Under the pieces are notes generated by a model. The model was not told where the DNA came from and ran no database searches. It was given only the letters and a program-made list of their open reading frames with translations. Below, piece by piece: positions 9,557 to 18,788 of a stretch of DNA of 64,000 nt; the stretch's first letter is position 1; each line of letters opens with the position of its first letter. The translations under genes and the position numbers were made by a program. The stretch is from contig JAVBLE010000003.1 of the NCBI GenBank assembly GCA_031553685.1, positions 1 through 64,000 of the forward strand. The letters run 5' to 3'. Source of the stretch: JAFGVL01 sp031553685 (GTDB lineage: Bacteria; Bacteroidota; Bacteroidia; Bacteroidales; Paludibacteraceae).

Positions 9557-12500
9557 ATGAAAAAAGTATTTTACAAAGTTTTACTGGCAACGGCGATGCT
9601 GTTGCTGGGAATGGGGCAAATGAATGCACAAGATGTATCGTTTGAAATAACTACCAATACAATAGGTGATTATTTCAAAACATACTCGGTTGGTTCAGCA
9701 ACTGTTACAGTTGCATCTCCGCAAGGTATGAGTTCTTCTAGTGGTGATTATTTTGTAACCGAATCTACTACCCCAAGCAATGCCGGTGCCAATTACATTG
9801 AAGTAAAAGTTACAGGAGGTGTTCTTGCTAATGTAGAGTACCTGATAACAGGGAATGGAAGTGGAAAAGTAATGAGGCCGGCTGTGCTTGGTTGGGAGGG
9901 TACTGTTTCTACAACTTCTGCAGATTTTGTAGCAGACCAATTATCACAGATTGTATCTAATAAGGGGAAAGCAAATGCATTATGGTTTACTTATGATTTG
10001 ACTTCTAAAGATTTGACAACAGTGCGTTTTTATCGTGCAGTAAAAGGAGTTGCTGTGGGTGCTTATGATACAAAGACTACTATTGGTGGACAAGAAACCG
10101 TTCAGTTTTATGGATTAAGAGTAACATTGAAAGCAAATGGTCCTTCTGTAAAACTTTCTAAAACTTCAGTAGGTGATAGCACTCAAACTATCATGCAAAC
10201 CGAAACACTGGAAGCTATTACATTTAACTTAGCGGGTGGTGCAACTAATGCTGCTACTACAATTAATTGGAGCCCATCGCAACCATCTTGGATTGCTGTA
10301 GACAATACCACTACCGAAGGTACAATTACTATTAGCGGATCGGCAACAACATCAGATGCTGCCGGTGCTTTCACATATACTATTACGCCAAATAATGGCA
10401 CTGCTGATGGTACTCCGGTTACCGGAACAATCACTTTAACAGCTTATGTAACACCAGCCCCAACAATCACTTTAACTTCGGCGACTGGCACAGATGCTCA
10501 AAAGAAAAAAGCAGGTGTAGCTATTACACCAATTGAATATACAATTGCGAATGTACAAAGTGCAGCAGTAGAAGGGTTAGATGCAAGCGAATGGGCATGG
10601 GATTCTTCTGCAGGCAAAATCACAATAACTTTAACTCCTGCTACACAAGCAACTTATCCTACAGATATTGATTATACTATTACTACAGTAGCTCTTGACG
10701 GATATACAGGCGATTTAGTTACTAAAACAGGCAAAATTACAGTGAAAGATCCTGATAAAAAAACTGTAGCGTTCTTGTATGAAAGTAATGCCAATAGTGG
10801 TGCTTCGGCTGCTGCTATGACTATAGCAGCAGGTAAAATGATTGCGGCATTGGGCGATTATGATGTTGCAGGTTATGATCTATATCAAAAAACGGCTACA
10901 GATATGCAAAATATCATAACCGAAAATTATGATTTGATTATTTTACATGAAAGTGTACCAAGTGGTAATGCAGCAGCTGTCGAATTAGGTAAATCTATTG
11001 GTCAAGTGCCTATTTTGAATACAAAAGTACACATGCACACCAAATTAAACTGGCCTGGAGGAGGTGCTGGGAAAAATGCAGAAAAAACATTAGATGTAAA
11101 TCCAAGTGCATCAACCGAATATGCTAACAATGCCATATACCTTGTGTCAGGACAAGAAAATCACCAAATTTTCACAGGATTATCTTCTGAAGAAAACGGA
11201 AGTATTCGATTGGTTACCTCTGCAGGTGGTGTTCGTCATTTGTCTGATGCTGCAACTAATGGAACTACCCTTGCTACAAGTGCTATAAATACAGGAGGGG
11301 TTACTATTACTGAAATAGATGGTACAAAAAAATATTTATTGATTGGGATTATTTATTCATCACTTGATGCTTTGAATACCAATGGATTGGCTCTTGTCAA
11401 AAATGCTTGCGACTATTTAATGGGTATTGCTCCGGCTGCCGGCACAGAAGCTGAAATTACAGCATTCTTTATTGGCGAAACTGAAGGAACTATAAATGTA
11501 GATAAAACAATCAATGTGGTTATGCCTGTGGGAACAGATATATCTTCTCTTGATGTTAATCTGACAAAATCTCGTGGCGCTACATTATTGGCTCCAGCTT
11601 CTTTGACGGGTATCGACTTTACAGCTCCGGTAACATTCTCTGTACAATCTGAAGATTTAGCAACTACTAATGATTATGTAGTTACTGTAAGTGTAGCAAG
11701 CAATCCTGCTCCGGCAATTACAGGAGGCACAAATAAAACGCAAGAAGTAGGTGCTGGAGAAGCAATCGTAGAAATTGCTTTCGATATTGCAAATGCTGCA
11801 AGCGTTAGTGTCGATAAACAAGCAGAATTAGAAGCAATCGGATTAACAGTTAATATTACAACAACAAGTGTAACTATTAGCGGGACTGTAAATGCAGCAG
11901 CTACTCTTGGCAATTATGAATTTACAGTTGAAGCAACAGCTTTAGATGCTGGCGTACCTCCAGCAACAGCTATTGGTAAGATTACTGTGAAAAGAGCTGT
12001 CTGTACTTCTGGTTATGCAGGGACATACCCTTATACAACGGATATTCCTGCCGCTTTTGCAATACCTTGTTGGATGGATTCGCCTACATTACTATTTAAT
12101 GGTGCTTATGATGGCTCTGATGTTATTAACTTAGGTAGTGGTGCTGATGTATTGCGTATTGGTGCAAATGAGAAGTTTGATATGTATTTAGCAGATATAA
12201 CAAACTTAGGTGTGATAACCGTGAATGTGTCAGCAACAGGAGGCCGTCAATATAAACTGTATATTAATGATGTAGAAAAAGCACACTTTCAAAAAACGGG
12301 TGGTGGCAACTTTAATAGCGATACAAAGGTTGTTGTAACATTCGATGCATCAGAATTAACAGGTGCAGCTAAAATTTCGATTGAAAATATTGGAGGCGGT
12401 GGTGCAACTATTGGGAACATTAATCTTGCTGCAAAACTAAAGAGCACTGATGCTACTCTAAGCTCTTTGTCAGTAAGCACCGGCACATTAAGTCCTGCGT

Positions 12501-13228
12501 TTAGCGCAACTGAAAATAATTATGAAGTGCAATTGCCTTATGGTACTACTTCACTTCCAACAATTTCGGCTGCTACTTGTACACATACAAATGCAAGCCG
12601 AGTTATTAATGATGCAACTCTGGGCATCAGCCGCGTCGCTTCTGTTGTTGTAACAGCTGAAGATGAAACTATTCAAAACACATATTATGTAACATTTATT
12701 ATTGCAGATGATCCATTTATAACAGGTACTCCAACATTTGTTGATGAAGTAGAAGGAGATATTACAGAAAATAGTGTAAATATTGCTTGGAATGCTTATA
12801 CAGACGCAGCTACTTACACTTTGACTGTGAAAGATGCACCTAATGGTTCAATTGTTGGTACTCCTTATACAGGACTTACGGCTACCTCTCAATTAATTGA
12901 AGGCTTAAATCCAAACACTGATTATGTATTTGAATTAGTTGCTTATAAAGCCGATGGAACTACTGCATCTCAAACTGCAACAACAACAAGAACTACTGAA
13001 GTAACAACAAATATAAAGGATGCATCAGTAACTGCAGTTAAAGTATTTGCTCAAGCGTCAAATATTGTGGTAGAAACTGAAGCAGGTGCAACTATCAATG
13101 TTGTAAATGCTGCCGGAAAACAAATTTTTGCCGGAAAATCAGTAAACAATACAACAGTTATTCCTGCAACACAAGGATTATACATTGTACTTGTAAACGG
13201 AAGTGTAACTAAAGTGATCGTAAAATAA
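9557..13228 (+). CDS. Large secreted multidomain protein with C-terminal sorting-type domain
   Basis: The 1223-residue product starts with a Sec signal peptide cleaved near residue 24 (QMNA-Q). The rest is a string of beta-sandwich modules rich in Thr, Ala and Gly. A different alpha/beta segment at about 400-625 includes NYDLIILHES and reads like a Rossmann or class-I amidotransferase-like (ThuA-like) fold. Near 970-1060 is a cadherin-like sandwich (ATLSSLSVSTG), and near 1065-1150 a fibronectin type III domain (NIAWNAYTDAATYTLTV). The last ~65 residues (VNAAGKQIFAG...GLYIVLVNG) look like a type IX secretion sorting domain, so it is probably exported to the surface. It lies between the pectate lyase and a terminator. 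A role in binding or processing pectin is inferred from position only. Confidence 0.75.
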   Translation: MKKVFYKVLLATAMLLLGMGQMNAQDVSFEITTNTIGDYFKTYSVGSATVTVASPQGMSSSSGDYFVTESTTPSNAGANYIEVKVTGGVLANVEYLITGNGSGKVMRPAVLGWEGTVSTTSADFVADQLSQIVSNKGKANALWFTYDLTSKDLTTVRFYRAVKGVAVGAYDTKTTIGGQETVQFYGLRVTLKANGPSVKLSKTSVGDSTQTIMQTETLEAITFNLAGGATNAATTINWSPSQPSWIAVDNTTTEGTITISGSATTSDAAGAFTYTITPNNGTADGTPVTGTITLTAYVTPAPTITLTSATGTDAQKKKAGVAITPIEYTIANVQSAAVEGLDASEWAWDSSAGKITITLTPATQATYPTDIDYTITTVALDGYTGDLVTKTGKITVKDPDKKTVAFLYESNANSGASAAAMTIAAGKMIAALGDYDVAGYDLYQKTATDMQNIITENYDLIILHESVPSGNAAAVELGKSIGQVPILNTKVHMHTKLNWPGGGAGKNAEKTLDVNPSASTEYANNAIYLVSGQENHQIFTGLSSEENGSIRLVTSAGGVRHLSDAATNGTTLATSAINTGGVTITEIDGTKKYLLIGIIYSSLDALNTNGLALVKNACDYLMGIAPAAGTEAEITAFFIGETEGTINVDKTINVVMPVGTDISSLDVNLTKSRGATLLAPASLTGIDFTAPVTFSVQSEDLATTNDYVVTVSVASNPAPAITGGTNKTQEVGAGEAIVEIAFDIANAASVSVDKQAELEAIGLTVNITTTSVTISGTVNAAATLGNYEFTVEATALDAGVPPATAIGKITVKRAVCTSGYAGTYPYTTDIPAAFAIPCWMDSPTLLFNGAYDGSDVINLGSGADVLRIGANEKFDMYLADITNLGVITVNVSATGGRQYKLYINDVEKAHFQKTGGGNFNSDTKVVVTFDASELTGAAKISIENIGGGGATIGNINLAAKLKSTDATLSSLSVSTGTLSPAFSATENNYEVQLPYGTTSLPTISAATCTHTNASRVINDATLGISRVASVVVTAEDETIQNTYYVTFIIADDPFITGTPTFVDEVEGDITENSVNIAWNAYTDAATYTLTVKDAPNGSIVGTPYTGLTATSQLIEGLNPNTDYVFELVAYKADGTTASQTATTTRTTEVTTNIKDASVTAVKVFAQASNIVVETEAGATINVVNAAGKQIFAGKSVNNTTVIPATQGLYIVLVNGSVTKVIVK

Positions 13229-13250
13229 TTACTTGAATTTTTCTAAAGTA

Positions 13251-13285
13251 AAAAACTCTTGTCTCCATTCGAGGCAAGAGTTTTT
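13251..13285 (+). terminator. Terminator after the large secreted protein
   Basis: AAAAACTCTTG (13251-13261) and CAAGAGTTTTT (13275-13285) form an 11-bp perfect stem ending in a T-run. Confidence 0.85.
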
Positions 13286-13373
13286 TTGTTTTGTCGATAA
13301 GTTTTTGAAATAGAAACAAACGAAACTCAAATATTTTTTTACATTTGCAAATCAATATACAAAAAAGTATACT

Positions 13374-14402
13374 ATGGCTTTATTTAATGTTGCGGTTCTG
13401 GATAACACACAACTCAATTTTCCACAAGGAGGCGATCTTGCCGTCAATATCGTTTTGGGAGTTATCATGTTTGGTGTAGCCCTCGAGATAAAAATTTCCG
13501 ATTTCAAAACCTTGTTTTATAATCCTAAGCCACTTATTGTCGGGCTTGTTTCGCAGTTGATCGTTGTACCTCTGTTTACTTTGACATTCGCCATGATAGG
13601 CTACAATATTTTTGGACATAATATCATCCCGCCAAGTGTAGCTATGGGGATGATATTAGTAGCAGCCTGCCCGGGTGGGAATATGGCAAATTTTATGTCG
13701 GCGCTTTCCAAAGCCAATGTCGCCCTTTCGGTCAGTTTAACCTCTGTCAATACTGTTTTGGCAATTATTACTACTCCTTTCAGTTTTAAACTCTTCAGTT
13801 GGCTTTATCTTCAGTTTGTCGATTTTATGAGTACTCGGCCAGATGCTAATATTATTACCGTTTCTCAACAAAATTTGGAGATAAATACAATTGATATGTT
13901 CCGTGTATTAAGCTTTGTATTGCTAATCCCATTAATATTGGGTATGGCATGTGCCTATTATTTACCTAAGATAAAGGAAATGATACATAAACCATTGCAG
14001 ATAATTTCGCTACTGGCATTCTTTGCTATTTTGGTAATAGCATTAGCGAAAAATCTTCCGATATTCTGGAACAACATATTGGGATTATTTATCATTGTAC
14101 TGATACATAATGCAGCAGCCATATTTATAGGTTACAATTTTGCCCGGTTGTTTAAATTAGACTGTAAAAACCGTCAGACCATGTCTATCGAAAGTTCGAT
14201 ACACAACTCAGGCCTCGGATTAGCATTTCTACTCAACAAGCGGATATTTCCTGCAGGAGTACCCGGAGGAATGCTTGCAGTTACCGCATGGTGGGGTGTA
14301 TGGCATATTATAGCAGGGCTTTTCATCGCATTTGTATACCGGTATAAAGCAAATAAAAAAGCAAAATATGTAATCGATCAAAGTGCTTTAGAAGCAAAAT
14401 AA
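13374..14402 (+). CDS. BASS-family (bile acid:sodium symporter-like) transporter
   Basis: The 342-residue integral membrane protein has about nine to ten hydrophobic segments. The family-typical region AACPGGNMANFMSALSKANVALSVSLTSVNT (split here: AACPGGNMANFMSAL, then ANVALSVSLTSVN) sits near residues 100-125, and a second conserved helix ESSIHNSGLGLAFLL near 275. Members move organic anions with sodium across the inner membrane; in bacteria the substrates are mostly unknown and are not necessarily bile acids. The gene has its own terminators on both sides, so it is monocistronic. TACATTTG at 13340-13347 could be its -7 element, but no convincing -33 box is seen. Confidence 0.85.
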   Translation: MALFNVAVLDNTQLNFPQGGDLAVNIVLGVIMFGVALEIKISDFKTLFYNPKPLIVGLVSQLIVVPLFTLTFAMIGYNIFGHNIIPPSVAMGMILVAACPGGNMANFMSALSKANVALSVSLTSVNTVLAIITTPFSFKLFSWLYLQFVDFMSTRPDANIITVSQQNLEINTIDMFRVLSFVLLIPLILGMACAYYLPKIKEMIHKPLQIISLLAFFAILVIALAKNLPIFWNNILGLFIIVLIHNAAAIFIGYNFARLFKLDCKNRQTMSIESSIHNSGLGLAFLLNKRIFPAGVPGGMLAVTAWWGVWHIIAGLFIAFVYRYKANKKAKYVIDQSALEAK

Positions 14403-14420
14403 CAAACCTTTTTAATCATT

Positions 14421-14462
14421 AGCCAAAAAGCAAGAAAATGTATTTTTGTTTTTTGGCTTTTT
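14421..14462 (+). terminator. Terminator after the BASS transporter
   Basis: AGCCAAAAA (14421-14429) pairs with TTTTTGGCT (14450-14458), followed by Ts. It separates this gene from the acyltransferase 12 bases on. Confidence 0.65.
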
Positions 14463-14473
14463 ATTTTTGAAAA

Positions 14474-15772
14474 ATGAAGAAAATATACGAGTTTAATCTG
14501 GGATATTGGCTTTTGCGCCCGTATGTCAATTTTTGGTTTCGATTTTTTTACGGAAAAATAAAAACGGAAGGAATGGAAAATATTCCCCCAAACCAGCCTG
14601 TAATCCTAGCTCCAAATCATCAAAATGCTTTGATGGACGCATTAGTCATATTGAATGCGATTCCACAACGAACTGTTTTTTTGGCTCGGGGAGATATTTT
14701 TAAAAATCCGAAAGTAGCTGCAATCCTTCGCTTTTTTCGCATTTTGCCTATTTTCAGGATACGAGATGGGTATAGTGAATTAGATAAAAACGAAGCCATA
14801 TTCCAACAATCTGTTGAAACACTGCAAAACGGCATACCTTTATGCCTGATGCCTGAGGGCAAACAAAGCTTTGCCCGTACTTTGTATCCGTTGGTAAAAG
14901 GAATGTTTCGCATCGCATTTCGAGCACAGGAAGCAATGCCCGGTAAAGAAGTATTCATCATTCCGGTAGGAATCGATTACGAAGATTATATCAATCCATT
15001 TTCTGCTTTAACAGTGCGTTTCGGAAAACCTATTTCGGTGAAAGAATATTTGCCGATTTATGAAGAAAATCAAGCTAAAGGATTGAATGTAATTCGAGAA
15101 GATTTGTGGGGAAAAATAGATGCTTTAATTCAAAACATCCAAGTCGAAGAGCGTTACGAAGAAATATTTGAATTGTCAAAAATAGCAAGTTCAAAAGAAA
15201 AGGATTTAGTCAGAAACCTGGAAAAACGCAGAAGAATAACACACTCGTTAGACGAAAAAATTAAAAATTCACCTGCTCTTGCCAACGAAATCTTTGCAAA
15301 ACAGAAAGAATATATCGCTTTATTACACCATTTGAAATTGGAAGACACTGATTTCTCATCATTAAATATCGGTAAAGCCATTTTAAAAAGTGTAGGATTA
15401 TTGCTTAGCCTTCCTTTGTTTTTAATTGGTTGGATTGGAAATTTAATACCTCTTATGGCACTATTGCCCATTGTATCCAAAGTAAAAGATATTAGTTTTA
15501 AAAGTTCATTTAGTTTTGTTGTGGGGATGGTACTTTTTACTTTGTATTATTTGATTTTATTATTGATTATGGTTTTTTCATGTAATTGGTGGGCTATCAT
15601 AGGCGTTTTCAGTTTACCTTTATCAGGTCATTTTTCCTATTGTTATGCCAAGAAATGGTTACATAACAATAGATTGGATTTACGATTTTTTATCTTGAAA
15701 AACAAGAAGAAGGAGAAGATAGAAAATCTGGCAAGGCTGCGAAAAGAATTATTAAGCCTATTAAACGCATAA
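14474..15772 (+). CDS. PlsC-type glycerolipid acyltransferase with C-terminal membrane segments
   Basis: The 432-residue protein has the 1-acylglycerol-3-phosphate acyltransferase domain in its N-terminal half. The catalytic NHQNALMD (an NHxxxxD motif) is near residues 40-47 and the acceptor-binding PEGKQS near 140. The C-terminal half is unusual for minimal PlsC but common in Bacteroidota homologues: a charged helical linker (about 220-300) followed by two to four hydrophobic helices (about 310-400). It probably acylates a lysophospholipid or related lipid at the inner membrane; whether it is the essential PlsC or a paralogue cannot be told. It is convergent with lptD across a shared terminator. 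Confidence 0.85.
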   Translation: MKKIYEFNLGYWLLRPYVNFWFRFFYGKIKTEGMENIPPNQPVILAPNHQNALMDALVILNAIPQRTVFLARGDIFKNPKVAAILRFFRILPIFRIRDGYSELDKNEAIFQQSVETLQNGIPLCLMPEGKQSFARTLYPLVKGMFRIAFRAQEAMPGKEVFIIPVGIDYEDYINPFSALTVRFGKPISVKEYLPIYEENQAKGLNVIREDLWGKIDALIQNIQVEERYEEIFELSKIASSKEKDLVRNLEKRRRITHSLDEKIKNSPALANEIFAKQKEYIALLHHLKLEDTDFSSLNIGKAILKSVGLLLSLPLFLIGWIGNLIPLMALLPIVSKVKDISFKSSFSFVVGMVLFTLYYLILLLIMVFSCNWWAIIGVFSLPLSGHFSYCYAKKWLHNNRLDLRFFILKNKKKEKIENLARLRKELLSLLNA

Positions 15773-15774
15773 TA

Positions 15775-15819
15775 AAAAGAAATCGGCAATATTCCAGTGA
15801 AATATTGCCGATTTCTTTT
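15775..15819. terminator. Bidirectional terminator between the acyltransferase gene and lptD
   Basis: A 19-bp perfect stem (15775-15793 with 15801-15819; AAAAGAAATCGGCAATATT and its complement) with a 7-base loop has A and T runs on both sides. It serves both convergent genes. Confidence 0.9.
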
Positions 15820-15824
15820 ATCAA

Positions 15825-18461
15825 TTAATACCAGTTAACAGGTTGGGAATAATCGCTTCGTTTTTCGTATTTCAAGTCTTCCAGCAAACTTGAATCTACT
15901 TGTATCATGAAGTTAAATGTCTGGTAAGCACCAAATGGCACAATATTGGCAGTCATGCTCCAGCAGTGGAGGCTTCGACGGATTCCGAGGCTGGAATAAG
16001 TCAGTTGACGGTCTGTAATATTGTAAGCGGCACTAAAATTGAAATTCCAGTTTTCGGTTAAAGTCAAGCTCGCATTAAACCCAATATTTTGCGAAACAGC
16101 ATAATTGTATTCCATTTTATCTTTATTAAAATCGGAATAAGCGTAATTGATGGAGTAGTTAAAGCCGAGATTGAAAGGGATACTACGCTTATCACCTGTT
16201 GTTTCAGGTGTTTTTTTTGTTTTCTTTTCGACCTTACCCACAATTGTTTCTTCCGTTTCTATTTCCGGTTCTTCTTCGGTTTTCGCCTTTTTCTTTTTAA
16301 AAGTTTGATTGTTTATCGAATATCCAAAAGAAGTGGATGTCCCCATAAATCGTGGGAATTTGCCTACATCCCAGCGTGGTGTATTGATGTGTGCCGGATT
16401 GCCAAACATATCCAAACCATACATATAAGTATCAAACATTGCACCCAAACTTAAGCTGAATTGATCTGTAAATTTCAAACGGATATTCCCGCTGAAATTC
16501 GACCAATTGAGCGAATCGGCTGCAAAATTATACCCACCCCCAACGCCAAGCGCGTCGATCAAACTTACTGTTTTGTAAATCGGTTCGGGCACTGTATCAA
16601 CCTCATGTTTCACTTTCATCTCTATATTGTTGTTGATAGAGAAGCTGATAGCACTCGATTCTCCACCCGATGGAGCTCCCGGATAAGGGGAATAATTCAC
16701 AGGCACCAGCGTTGGGTCTGTGGTGCTTACAGGTCGCATGTATGAAGAGTAAAATCCCCAGAACGGATCTGAAAAATCGGGACGATAACTATATGATAAT
16801 GTGGGAGTAAAAACATGGCGTATGCGGTCTATTTTATCGCCAAAAATTTTCCGTATGGGCGTGTAGAAACCATAAAATTTTGTGGAAAGGCTAACACCTG
16901 CATTAAAATCATACACACGGTTAAATCCACTTATTGTATCACGCATCACCGTATTATTCGTATAATCCCACATTTGTTCAATGGATTCGAAATTCCAGCG
17001 TTCGTGGTAATTTACGGTAGGAGTTATGGAAATATAACGCAAAACATTAAATGATGCTCCAACCGGAATAGTGTGGTCAAAACTCTTTTGCCAGTCTTTC
17101 GCAAACGACGATTCGAGCAGTAAATTCTCTTTGGTAGTGATACTGTTTGTAACATGTCCGCTGTACGAGAAATATAATTTTTCGTATAATCGTTCCTTAC
17201 CAATCGAACTTTTGCGCTTAAACGGATAAATACGGCTCATGGTAAAAGTCAAATCGGGCAAGGTAAGCGAGATAGTCGAGTCTGCTGTACGCTGGCTTGC
17301 CAATAAATTCGCAGAAACACTGAACGGCGAGTTAGGAAAACGGTAAGCATACGAAATACTTGAACTCTTGGTATTTTGAGCCAATAAATTTGCTTGCGGA
17401 TAATTGAGGATAGAGTTACGGTCATAGTTTCCACCCGAAAAATTCACTCCTGCCGAAAAAGTGCTGTTCGGGCTTGATTTAGGATCTTGCCTATGCGACC
17501 ATATAGCTTCAAAACTACTATATTTAGAATAATCAGGCAAACCCTTTTCGCTAATCACATCCTGACGAAAACTAAAATTAGCATTCCCGTTAAATTTATA
17601 TCGTTTTATGTACGATGAAGCAGCCCTTACCGCCCAAGTCCCTTTTGTATAAATATCGCCCGTAAGCGCCAAGTCCATATAATCATTGATCGCAAAATAA
17701 TATCCTCCATCAGTAAGATAAAAACCACGCGAAAGGTCATCTCCATACGACGGCATAATAACACCCGAAGAATAAGAATCGGTAAAAGGGAAAAAACCGA
17801 AAGGAAGAGCCAACGGCAAAGGTACATCAAGCAAAACTAAGTATGACGGGCCGGCAGCAACCCATTTTCCTTGCTTAACCTTTGCCTTTGTCAAATTCAA
17901 ATAAAAGTGCGGATGCTCATGATCGGAACAAGTCGTATATTTACCATTTACCATACAATAAATATCATCATCAATCTTTTTTGTACGCTCGCCCACAATG
18001 TATCCTTCGCCCTGCTGTACAACGCCTTGTAGTACATATCCCTTTTTAGTAACAAAATTATAGCGGATGGATTTCGCATTATACTCTTGGTCGCCGTCTT
18101 TCAACACAGGGTCGCCAATAGGCTCTCCTTCCTCATCAACTCGCCCTTCGGCATCAACAATCGAAGTATTTGTATTAAAATGAATATACTCAGCCGTAAG
18201 ATTCAACTTGTCATAGTTAACAACCCCCGAACCATACAAAAACATATCGCCGCCCATCGAAAGCATAATCGAATCGGCAGCCGAATAAGCCACCGGAGCC
18301 GTTATTTTCGATTCCTTTTTAGCTTCTTTCTTTTGCAAAGTATCATTAGCCGTTGTATCTGCAGCAACAACAGGCTTCTCTTTGGCAAATCCCGACAAAG
18401 GAACAAGCAAAAGAAAACCCAGAAAAACAACAAATATATTTTTATGCCCAAATAAATCCAT
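15825..18461 (-). CDS. lptD: LPS-assembly outer-membrane protein LptD
   Basis: The 878-residue protein is the outer-membrane translocon that inserts lipopolysaccharide or lipooligosaccharide. A signal peptide ends near residue 26 (SGFA). A low-complexity Lys/Thr stretch is followed by an OstA/LptA-like periplasmic beta-jellyroll (about 60-200, with repeated short strands such as GSGVVNYDKLNLTAEYIHFN). A long C-terminal beta-barrel of the LptD type follows, with a charged Lys/Glu-rich insertion near residues 710-745. This is the divergent Bacteroidota form. A 198-bp inverted-repeat element lies only 22 bases before its start codon, so the original leader has been displaced. Confidence 0.88.
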   Translation of the reverse strand: MDLFGHKNIFVVFLGFLLLVPLSGFAKEKPVVAADTTANDTLQKKEAKKESKITAPVAYSAADSIMLSMGGDMFLYGSGVVNYDKLNLTAEYIHFNTNTSIVDAEGRVDEEGEPIGDPVLKDGDQEYNAKSIRYNFVTKKGYVLQGVVQQGEGYIVGERTKKIDDDIYCMVNGKYTTCSDHEHPHFYLNLTKAKVKQGKWVAAGPSYLVLLDVPLPLALPFGFFPFTDSYSSGVIMPSYGDDLSRGFYLTDGGYYFAINDYMDLALTGDIYTKGTWAVRAASSYIKRYKFNGNANFSFRQDVISEKGLPDYSKYSSFEAIWSHRQDPKSSPNSTFSAGVNFSGGNYDRNSILNYPQANLLAQNTKSSSISYAYRFPNSPFSVSANLLASQRTADSTISLTLPDLTFTMSRIYPFKRKSSIGKERLYEKLYFSYSGHVTNSITTKENLLLESSFAKDWQKSFDHTIPVGASFNVLRYISITPTVNYHERWNFESIEQMWDYTNNTVMRDTISGFNRVYDFNAGVSLSTKFYGFYTPIRKIFGDKIDRIRHVFTPTLSYSYRPDFSDPFWGFYSSYMRPVSTTDPTLVPVNYSPYPGAPSGGESSAISFSINNNIEMKVKHEVDTVPEPIYKTVSLIDALGVGGGYNFAADSLNWSNFSGNIRLKFTDQFSLSLGAMFDTYMYGLDMFGNPAHINTPRWDVGKFPRFMGTSTSFGYSINNQTFKKKKAKTEEEPEIETEETIVGKVEKKTKKTPETTGDKRSIPFNLGFNYSINYAYSDFNKDKMEYNYAVSQNIGFNASLTLTENWNFNFSAAYNITDRQLTYSSLGIRRSLHCWSMTANIVPFGAYQTFNFMIQVDSSLLEDLKYEKRSDYSQPVNWY

Positions 18462-18483
18462 TAAAATTTTATAAAATGCTTCT

Positions 18484-18681
18484 TAGTACATGACAAAAAT
18501 TAAATAAACAAAACGAAAGCAATAGAAGCATCGTCATTGCGGGCTTGACCCGCAATCTCAGAAGACTGATTAATGCTGCTTTTGCGATGTCTCCACGACA
18601 CTCCTCGTGCCTCGTCGTTTTAGTCGACATGACGATGCTTCTATTGATTTAGCATAAAAATTTGTTTTTTGTCATGTACTA
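18484..18681. mobile_element. MITE-like element, copy 1, in the lptD leader
   Basis: A 198-bp element with terminal inverted repeats TAGTACATGACAAAAA at the left end and TTTTTTGTCATGTACTA at the right. A second internal inverted repeat (CAATAGAAGCATCGTCAT and its complement) nests inside, and a GC-rich hairpin GATTGCGGGTCAAGCCCGCAAT-like core lies within. The direct repeat AAAATGCTT flanks it at 18473-18481 and 18684-18692. The same ends and core recur at 45145-45295, also with flanking direct repeats. It has no coding capacity, so it would need a transposase supplied from elsewhere. Confidence 0.82.
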
Positions 18682-18693
18682 AAAAAATGCTTG

Positions 18694-18701
18694 CAAAGAT
18701 A
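18694..18701 (-). promoter_or_regulatory. lptD: Possible -7 element of the original lptD promoter
   Basis: TATCTTTG on the minus strand fits the TAnnTTTG consensus and lies directly outside the right target duplication of the inserted element. Transcription from here would run through the whole element before reaching lptD. No good -33 TTTG is visible, so this is tentative. Confidence 0.35.
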
Positions 18702-18743
18702 CAAATTATTTAGAAGTTCGAACGGTTGAAAACACATAAAAAA

Positions 18744-18769
18744 AGCTGTCAAAAAAATGGATGACAGCT
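18744..18769 (-). terminator. Terminator after gpsA
   Basis: On the minus strand AGCTGTCA and TGACAGCT form an 8-bp stem followed by seven Ts, 20 bases after the gpsA stop. Confidence 0.8.
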
Positions 18770-18788
18770 AATTTTATCTTCTCGGATA

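Noticed and set aside
18484..18681. rho-independent terminator for gpsA rather than a mobile element
   Set aside because: gpsA already has a terminator at 18744-18769, and the second copy with its own flanking duplications shows an element.
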